Origin: Candidatus Poseidoniales archaeon
GTDB lineage: Archaea > Thermoplasmatota > Poseidoniia > Poseidoniales > Poseidoniaceae
Direction: 5' to 3'
DNA: 9,681 bases
Assembly: GCA_009887135.1 (NCBI GenBank)
Contig: QXYA01000060.1
Coordinates: 1-9,681, forward strand
Shown: piece after piece, positions 5,524 through 9,681 of the stretch
How positions within the stretch are numbered: the stretch's first letter is position 1
Layout: each line of letters starts with the position of its first letter
The notes under the pieces: generated by a model
Databases searched by the model: none
What the model was told of the DNA's origin: nothing
The model's input: only the letters and a program-made list of their open reading frames with translations
Position numbers and translations under genes: made by a program

Positions 5524-7116
5524 TCAAAGCTCGTTCGGAACTGGTGTCTGATCCATATGCAGGAATGCATAGACGGCCCACCACGTGACGATGTCCCATG
5601 AATGAACAAGATTATTGATTCCAGTCGAGTTTTCTGTCCCCATGTATTCGATCATGGTTTCCATCGTATCGCATTCACGATGATAACATGGATATCCATC
5701 TACAAGTCCATTCCAACCAAGTGTAGCAACTCCAATGTTTTGGAATGAGTCATGATCGCTTCGAGCGGTTGGTGATTCGTAAATTGCTACTGTGTCTTCG
5801 TAAATGTCACCCCAAAGTGGGCTTTCTCCCCCTTCGAGCCATGCTTCTCTTCCACGATCTATTTCGTTTCCGAGATCGAGGGCATCAGCACCTATCCATT
5901 CAGCCAAGTGATACATTCCAGCTTGGTCAATAACATCTCCAGTACCGTCAGGACCGAGGTATACAGAAAGTGCATAATCTCCGGGATAATTGACACCTGC
6001 CATATCCAAGTTTAGATAATTGCTCACTGTGACTCCATCTGGAAGGTCGTTTGCGAATGAACGAGAGCCCCACAAGCCCTCTTCTTCAGAGGACCATAAG
6101 CAGAAGACCATTGTTCGTCGGGCATCAAATTCTGCAAGGACGCTTGCAGTTGTCAAGACCATGCTCGAACCTGCAGCGTTGTCGTATGCGCCGTGTCTTG
6201 TGCCGTAGCCTGGAACACCGATTTGAGCACCAGGTGTGTAAGCCACCGGGGGTGCAATATCGAAATGAGCGCCAAAAATCAACCATTCATCGGGATAAAC
6301 CGAGCCAGTCTTGTAACCACAGATATTCACCGCCCAAGCGGTATTCGATTGGAATCTATGTACTTCGACAGTGTCTAATCCGTACCCTTGCATTACACCT
6401 TCGAAATAGGTAATTGCGTGTTCGTAAGAAGGATTTGCATTTCCAATCCAGCGATCAAGATAGCCGACTGCACCATCTGCACCGCATGTAGCACATGGAG
6501 TATCGTCGGTGATGAAATCAACCCAGTCATAGACATCTCTGCCGTTAACCCAGCCATCACTTGCGCCTACACCGTTTTCTTCATTCAAATCGGCACGGAA
6601 TGGTCGGCTTGTTTCCATAATTAATGGAGTCACGTCCCCGCCGGATGCATTTCCAGTCACTAACCAAGGCCAGATTCCACCTGCGTCTTGATTTTCGACT
6701 GCTTGTACAGCAGAACCACTATTTGGATTTTCAAGCCAGGTCACCCATGACTCATCCGCTTCTCGAATTGGCCAGTTGACTCTACCGGTATCGCCGATGA
6801 AGAAAACAATGGCATCGTTTCTAGGAGGAAGAAGGATATTCATGCTCACCTGTTCACCAGAGTCCATGTTGAGTACGGTTCCATTCTGAGCCCGCATTGA
6901 CCCGGGGTCCTGAACGAAGTAAGGAACGAATACTGCAAGATCATCACTTGCATCCAGCGTTATGGTCTGCCACATTCCAGCCTCAAGCGAAGATGCTTCA
7001 ACAACGGTTAGAGACGATTCATCAAGAGATTGATCTTCGTTTTCCCCAAAGCAACCAGATAGGGGGGCAAGAAGCATAAGAGAAACCAACAGCATGGCTT
7101 GCATCAGCATACGCAT
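5524..7116 (-). CDS. M28 family zinc metallopeptidase, lipoprotein
   Basis: From ATG 7116 the protein has 530 residues and begins with a lipoprotein signal (MRMLMQAMLLVSLMLLAPLS, then Gly-Cys). The lipobox LSGC gives Cys22 as the anchor, so it probably faces outward. An N-terminal region of about 200 residues without a recognised fold precedes the peptidase domain. The M28 co-catalytic two-zinc set is complete: His284 (GAHFD), Asp312 (GAYDNAAG), Glu344 as base and Glu345 as ligand (SSEEEGLWGS), Asp371 (LDMAG) and His479 (CYHRECD). Family members are aminopeptidases or carboxypeptidases. A CATC pair (208/211) may form a disulfide. An in-frame ATG at 7182 adds 22 residues, but it would overlap an AT-rich promoter region and leave only 7 bp to the neighbouring longest frame. 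Peptide scavenging is a family-based inference; the exact specificity is unknown. Confidence 0.92.
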   Translation of the reverse strand: MRMLMQAMLLVSLMLLAPLSGCFGENEDQSLDESSLTVVEASSLEAGMWQTITLDASDDLAVFVPYFVQDPGSMRAQNGTVLNMDSGEQVSMNILLPPRNDAIVFFIGDTGRVNWPIREADESWVTWLENPNSGSAVQAVENQDAGGIWPWLVTGNASGGDVTPLIMETSRPFRADLNEENGVGASDGWVNGRDVYDWVDFITDDTPCATCGADGAVGYLDRWIGNANPSYEHAITYFEGVMQGYGLDTVEVHRFQSNTAWAVNICGYKTGSVYPDEWLIFGAHFDIAPPVAYTPGAQIGVPGYGTRHGAYDNAAGSSMVLTTASVLAEFDARRTMVFCLWSSEEEGLWGSRSFANDLPDGVTVSNYLNLDMAGVNYPGDYALSVYLGPDGTGDVIDQAGMYHLAEWIGADALDLGNEIDRGREAWLEGGESPLWGDIYEDTVAIYESPTARSDHDSFQNIGVATLGWNGLVDGYPCYHRECDTMETMIEYMGTENSTGINNLVHSWDIVTWWAVYAFLHMDQTPVPNEL

Positions 7117-7213
7117 GAAGATACCCAAAGACTTGACTGCTTTGAATTCAACGGTAAGACGAGCAAATTTATTCATCGCCAAGAGTTAAATGACGAGGGG
7201 GAGCCGATTGTTC
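7117..7213. promoter_or_regulatory. Divergent promoter region between peptidase and DDAH genes
   Basis: AATAAATTT on the minus strand (7175-7165 region) could serve the peptidase. GTTAAATG at 7185-7192 is centred 26 nt before ATG 7214 of the DDAH gene, as in the leaderless genes nearby. Longer in-frame starts (7182 minus, 7190 plus) would fill this region with coding sequence and leave no room for promoters. Confidence 0.45.
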
Positions 7214-8026
7214 ATGGCTACTGTTCGCACGGACCAGAAGCAACGTGCCCTGATGCGCGCTGTTCCCGAGTCCTTTTCCAAAGCCCTTGCCAAGTATTTT
7301 GGCTCTGGGCCAACGGATATTGTTCTTGCAAGAAAGCAACACGCCGCTTACGCTCAAGCATTACTTGACTGCGGATTAGAAGTTACAGTTTTGCCGGCAG
7401 ATGAAAACCATCCCGACTGTATTTTTGTGGAAGATCAAGCGATTGTCATCGATGGTCATGTGCTTTTACCATTGCCGGGGCATCCTTCAAGAGTTGCAGA
7501 ACAGCCTCCAATTGCAGATTTCCTTTCTCGACAACTCAACGGCTTCCAGGTTTGCGGCATGTTTGGCGAGGCTCGAATGGATGGCGGAGATATTCTTCGA
7601 TTGGGTAATATCTTCTTTGTAGCACGTTCAAAGCGAACAAATGATGCTGGAATTGATACGCTCAGAAATTTACTCACACATCTTGGACATGAGTTGCGAA
7701 TCATCGATATCCCGACTGAAAAGGCTCTTCACCTCACATCAATTTCTTCCACACCAACCGATCAAGTCATCCTCACAGCTGAAGGTTTCCTTAGTGCCGA
7801 TGATTTTGGAGAACTACCTGAAGGGAGTCAAATCATCTTCCTCCCCGAAGAAGAAGTCTATGGTTGCAATACGATTGGCCTTGGAAATGGAAAGGTTCTC
7901 ATTGCTGAAGGTTATCCTTCTGTCCTGGAGACTGTTCAAGAATTAGGCCTTGAGCCAATCGTTCTCGACATGAGTCAAATCAGAGAAGCTGATGGCTCGA
8001 TTACATGTTGCACGCTCTTCTTCTGA
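7214..8026 (+). CDS. ddaH: Dimethylargininase (N-omega,N-omega-dimethylarginine dimethylaminohydrolase)
   Basis: This belongs to the amidinotransferase/DDAH superfamily (pentein fold). It would hydrolyse methylated arginine to citrulline and dimethylamine or methylamine in the cytoplasm. From ATG 7214 it has 270 residues, a normal length. Signatures in order are RALMRAVPESF near the N-terminus, CIFVEDQAIV (Glu73, Asp74), MDGGDILRLG (122-131), ARSKRTNDAG (137-146), the catalytic His173 in KALHLTS, and a C-terminal DGSITCCTLFF. In the last, Cys265 aligns with the catalytic Cys of bacterial DDAH (GLSCVSL). An ATG at 7190 would add eight residues; 7214 better fits the TATA-like element at 7185-7192. 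The DDAH-type C-terminus argues against arginine deiminase, but the exact substrate is not proven. It diverges from the M28 peptidase gene, and free methylarginines arise from protein breakdown, so a scavenging role is plausible. Confidence 0.9.
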   Translation: MATVRTDQKQRALMRAVPESFSKALAKYFGSGPTDIVLARKQHAAYAQALLDCGLEVTVLPADENHPDCIFVEDQAIVIDGHVLLPLPGHPSRVAEQPPIADFLSRQLNGFQVCGMFGEARMDGGDILRLGNIFFVARSKRTNDAGIDTLRNLLTHLGHELRIIDIPTEKALHLTSISSTPTDQVILTAEGFLSADDFGELPEGSQIIFLPEEEVYGCNTIGLGNGKVLIAEGYPSVLETVQELGLEPIVLDMSQIREADGSITCCTLFF

Positions 8027-8031
8027 AGAAG
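8017..8031. repeat. 15-bp near-perfect palindrome spanning the DDAH stop codon
   Basis: CTTCTTC-T-GAAGAAG has 7-bp arms around a single base and includes the TGA stop at 8024-8026. As RNA it could form a five-pair stem with a five-base loop. No T tract follows closely, so a terminator role is weak. Confidence 0.3.
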
Positions 8032-8042
8032 CAATGAGTGCG

Positions 8043-8051
8043 TTGATATAC
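8043..8051 (+). promoter_or_regulatory. Box A (TATA) promoter of the tRNA gene
   Basis: TTGATATAC is centred about 29 nt upstream of the first tRNA base, matching archaeal tRNA promoters. It is identical over nine bases to the TATA box of the Lrp gene. Confidence 0.6.
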
Positions 8052-8075
8052 GCGAGTGTAGCCGTTTAGATTGCT

Positions 8076-8162
8076 GCAGGGGTCGCCCAGCTTGGTCAAA
8101 GGCGCTGGGATGAGGTCCCAGTCCGTATCGGTTCGCAGGTTCGAATCCTGCCCTCTGCACCA
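8076..8162 (+). tRNA. tRNA-Leu (anticodon GAG), long variable arm, CCA encoded
   Basis: The acceptor stem pairs GCAGGGG (8076-8082) with CCTCTGC (8152-8158), including one G-T pair. The D stem is GCC/GGC. The anticodon stem CTGGG/CCCAG (8105-8109, 8117-8121) holds the loop ATGAGGT with anticodon GAG at 8112-8114, reading CUC (and CUU by wobble). A class II variable arm pairs CCG with CGG (8123-8125, 8129-8131). The T arm is GCAGG-TTCGAAT-CCTGC (8135-8151). Discriminator A at 8159 is typical of leucine, and CCA follows at 8160-8162 in the DNA. There is no intron. Confidence 0.96.
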
Positions 8163-8167
8163 TTTTT
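8163..8167 (+). terminator. Oligo-T terminator of the tRNA
   Basis: Five Ts directly follow the encoded CCA, enough for archaeal T-tract termination, though short. The downstream gene begins 47 bp later, so some read-through could contribute to its expression. Confidence 0.45.
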
Positions 8168-8213
8168 ACCAACAAACTTGACATTCTTCCACGCATAGGG
8201 ACTGTTGATAGCC

Positions 8214-8951
8214 ATGGCTGATGGACCTGAAGTTGATGAAATTCGAGACACTGTCATCACACAGATTGTCGATGGCGGATACGTCACAGCCATACCAATT
8301 ATCATCCTCTCTCTGTATCTTTTCGTACAGGGTTATCGAAGATTAGTGATTATCACAGCAATAGCCGGTTGTGCAATTGGATATCTCTCTGCAAGTACAC
8401 TGCATCCATATATGCTCGATCTCGGCCTCAATTTAACTCTCGATCGTTTTCAGTTGTTTTCTGCGATGGCTTTTGCTATGATTGCAGTGATGATTACTTC
8501 GATTTCAATTCGTTTCTTAGCGACTGGTTTTGTTTTCATCATCATTTCTAACGGTATTCAAATGCTGAAAAATTACGGCATCAATCCAGAGAAAGGGGAA
8601 TTACTTCCAGGAATTACTGCAATTCTCGCTTTCTTTGTAGGCATGTCGTTTCGACACGTTTTACCTGCCTTTGTTGCTGCTCTTCTCGCTGCAATCGGCC
8701 TGTTTGTTGGGGGGTGCATCGTCCTTGACCTCCCCCTCTCCTATCTTGACCTGAGTCAATCGAATGCACCGCTTGCCTGTATCCCTGTTGCGCTTATCAG
8801 CCTCTTTGTTCAGCGATGGCACAAGAAACGAAACAGTCCTGATGATGGTGAAGTTACTGTCCGTCAACAACAACAGGCTGTCCAAAGAGCAAGGTATCAT
8901 CCTGAACTTGAAGTTGATACACAATGGGCGCGCGGTGGATTGAGAAAGTAA
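8214..8951 (+). CDS. Seven-helix membrane protein of unknown function
   Basis: From ATG 8214 this encodes 245 residues: an acidic start (MADGPEVDEIRD), then hydrophobic segments at about 22-39, 43-63, 79-97, 99-114, 132-147, 149-172 and 186-200. A cytoplasmic-looking basic tail follows from 201 (RWHKKRNS), with a Gln-rich stretch (VRQQQQAVQ) and ending GGLRK. Glycines recur in helices 2, 5 and 6 (for example AGCAIGYLSA, GLFVGGC), which suggests tight helix packing. The layout loosely resembles small glycine-rich multi-helix families such as TMEM198/DUF4203, but I cannot confirm that. A TTG three codons upstream (8205) is a weaker start. No clear TATA box lies 26 nt before the ATG; the T-rich run at 8163-8169 may act as promoter or terminator. 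Confidence 0.8.
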   Translation: MADGPEVDEIRDTVITQIVDGGYVTAIPIIILSLYLFVQGYRRLVIITAIAGCAIGYLSASTLHPYMLDLGLNLTLDRFQLFSAMAFAMIAVMITSISIRFLATGFVFIIISNGIQMLKNYGINPEKGELLPGITAILAFFVGMSFRHVLPAFVAALLAAIGLFVGGCIVLDLPLSYLDLSQSNAPLACIPVALISLFVQRWHKKRNSPDDGEVTVRQQQQAVQRARYHPELEVDTQWARGGLRK

Positions 8952-8989
8952 GCGAAGGGTGCTCTTCTTTGTAGTATCATTTGAAACAG

Positions 8990-9037
8990 TGGATGAATGC
9001 ATTATGGGAGAAGAATTGGGTTTCTTTCATTCATCCA
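8990..9037. terminator. Strong nested stem-loop between convergent genes
   Basis: Perfect 10-bp arms TGGATGAATG (8990-8999) and CATTCATCCA (9028-9037) enclose 28 nt. Inside, AAGAA (9011-9015) pairs with TTCTT (9022-9026) around the loop TTGGGT. The structure lies 38 nt after the stop of the seven-helix protein and 65 nt beyond the stop of the opposing flavoprotein gene. Because an inverted repeat folds on either strand, it could end or stabilise both transcripts. A small RNA or mobile-element remnant is an alternative. The rest of the 151-bp gap shows only a short T run at 9092-9096. Confidence 0.55.
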
Positions 9038-9102
9038 TACGATTGAACTCCTTGGATTCGTTGTTCTGCTAAGCCAATTAAGTGGAAGTGATTTTTGATT
9101 GT

Positions 9103-9681
9103 TTATTCAATAAAAACCGAAATCTCATCCAACTCTTTTCGATCAATATCAGGAACCATGGCTTTCTCACTTGGATAACCAACTGGAAGAACTAACATTG
9201 CATGTTCATGTTCAGGACGGTCGAGAATTTCTCGAAGGAAACCCATTGGAGAGGGCGTATGCGTGAGTGTAACAAGCCCCATATTGTGAATTGCATGAAT
9301 GAATAATCCTGCTGCTATTCCGCAACTTTCTGTACTGTAATAGGTTGGCCCCCATTCTCCATTTTGCCGTAGCCGTTTCGATTGTCTAAACAATACAATG
9401 ACCCATGGGGCATCGGTAAGATGTTCTTTCACTGCATCTGTTCCTAATGGATCTAGAACTTCTTTCCAGGCATCTGGCATTCGTTGAGAATAGGTCTTTC
9501 TCTCCTCTTCTTCTGCAGCATTTCGTATCTTTTCCTTGAGTGATTGTGAGGATATGGCAACGAATGTCCATGGCTGGAGATGGGCTCCGCTTGGGGCAGT
9601 TCCAGCGCACATAATTGCACGCTCAATCAATTCCTTTGGCACATCTTTTGTTGAGAAATGACGCGTCGTACGCCGTTTCTG
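9103..9681 (-). CDS. Iodotyrosine deiodinase-like nitroreductase-fold flavoprotein (5' end missing)
   Basis: The frame is open from the right edge to TAA at 9105-9103; 192 codons are visible and the N-terminus lies outside the window. Visible residues 3-10 (RRTTRHFS) form the FMN-phosphate binding motif of the nitroreductase superfamily, so the GTG at 9642 is internal. GTAPSGAHLQPWTFV, YYSTESCGIAAGLF, THTPSPMGFL, LDRPEHE, PVGYPSEKA and VPDIDRKEL follow. They match, from memory, the order and wording of human iodotyrosine deiodinase (IYD) closely. The residues that clamp the halotyrosine zwitterion in human IYD (Glu157, Tyr161, Lys182) align without gaps to Glu (codon 9504-9502), Tyr (9492-9490) and Lys (9429-9427). 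IYD reductively removes halogen from iodo-, bromo- and chlorotyrosine using reduced FMN. The archaeal substrate is inferred; another nitroreductase activity remains possible. Confidence 0.88.
   Translation of the reverse strand, partial: QKRRTTRHFSTKDVPKELIERAIMCAGTAPSGAHLQPWTFVAISSQSLKEKIRNAAEEEERKTYSQRMPDAWKEVLDPLGTDAVKEHLTDAPWVIVLFRQSKRLRQNGEWGPTYYSTESCGIAAGLFIHAIHNMGLVTLTHTPSPMGFLREILDRPEHEHAMLVLPVGYPSEKAMVPDIDRKELDEISVFIE

Noticed and set aside
5745..7079. Plus-strand frames of 60-120 codons within the peptidase gene
   Set aside because: They are antisense to a complete M28 peptidase with all metal ligands and lack recognisable features.
8017..8031. Palindrome at the DDAH stop as a terminator
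   Set aside because: Only one base separates the arms, the RNA stem would be short, and no T tract follows.
7975..8305. Minus-strand frames with protein-like text such as QRAGFEPANRYG and GRIRTCEPIRTGT
   Set aside because: These are antisense readings of the tRNA-Leu gene, a well-known source of false protein annotations.
9640..9642. GTG as start codon of the flavoprotein
   Set aside because: Upstream in-frame codons encode RRTTRHFS, the conserved FMN-binding start of the family, so the gene runs past the right edge.

Overview
The window looks like chromosomal DNA of a planktonic marine archaeon, most likely Marine Group II Euryarchaeota (Candidatus Poseidoniales); this is inferred, with moderate confidence. 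The reasons are an archaeal Lrp/AsnC regulator, archaeal TATA boxes about 26 nt upstream of start codons or of the tRNA (apparently leaderless genes), a Sec-type cell-surface protein with a blue-copper domain, a lipobox-bearing M28 peptidase, and a membrane protein with a small N-terminal CPxC/CPxC zinc ribbon of a style I associate with that group. Nothing indicates a phage, plasmid, IS element or CRISPR array.

Layout: (1) 1-1805, minus strand: a large secreted protein cut by the left edge, with three fasciclin (FAS1) domains, an unusual duplicated Cys/His/Met insert and a C-terminal cupredoxin domain. (2) 1868-3118, minus: enolase. (3) 3290-3712, plus: an Lrp/AsnC regulator diverging from enolase; the shared 171-bp gap carries inverted repeats and a TATA box. 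(4) 3787-4437, minus: a four-helix membrane protein whose N-terminal zinc ribbon is split by an in-frame TAA. (5) 4604-5161 and 5263-5523, plus: two unrecognised membrane proteins. The second ends exactly where the opposing gene ends. (6) 5524-7116, minus: a lipoprotein M28 metallopeptidase, diverging from (7) 7214-8026, plus: dimethylargininase (DDAH). (8) 8076-8162, plus: tRNA-Leu(GAG) with encoded CCA. (9) 8214-8951, plus: a seven-helix membrane protein. (10) 9103-9681, minus: a nitroreductase-fold flavoprotein cut by the right edge. It keeps the halotyrosine-recognition residues of iodotyrosine deiodinase.

How the genes fit together: most appear to be single transcription units with their own promoters, so this is not one operon. 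The M28 peptidase and DDAH share a divergent promoter. They make a plausible scavenging pair: external peptide breakdown, then hydrolysis of methylated arginines. The deiodinase-like enzyme would suit the same protein-degrading lifestyle in seawater, where halogenated tyrosines occur, but no physical linkage supports that. I found no convincing new multi-gene system. The best leads are the FAS1-cupredoxin protein with its duplicated insert, the archaeal deiodinase homologue, the zinc-ribbon nonsense codon, and several strong inverted repeats in intergenic DNA.
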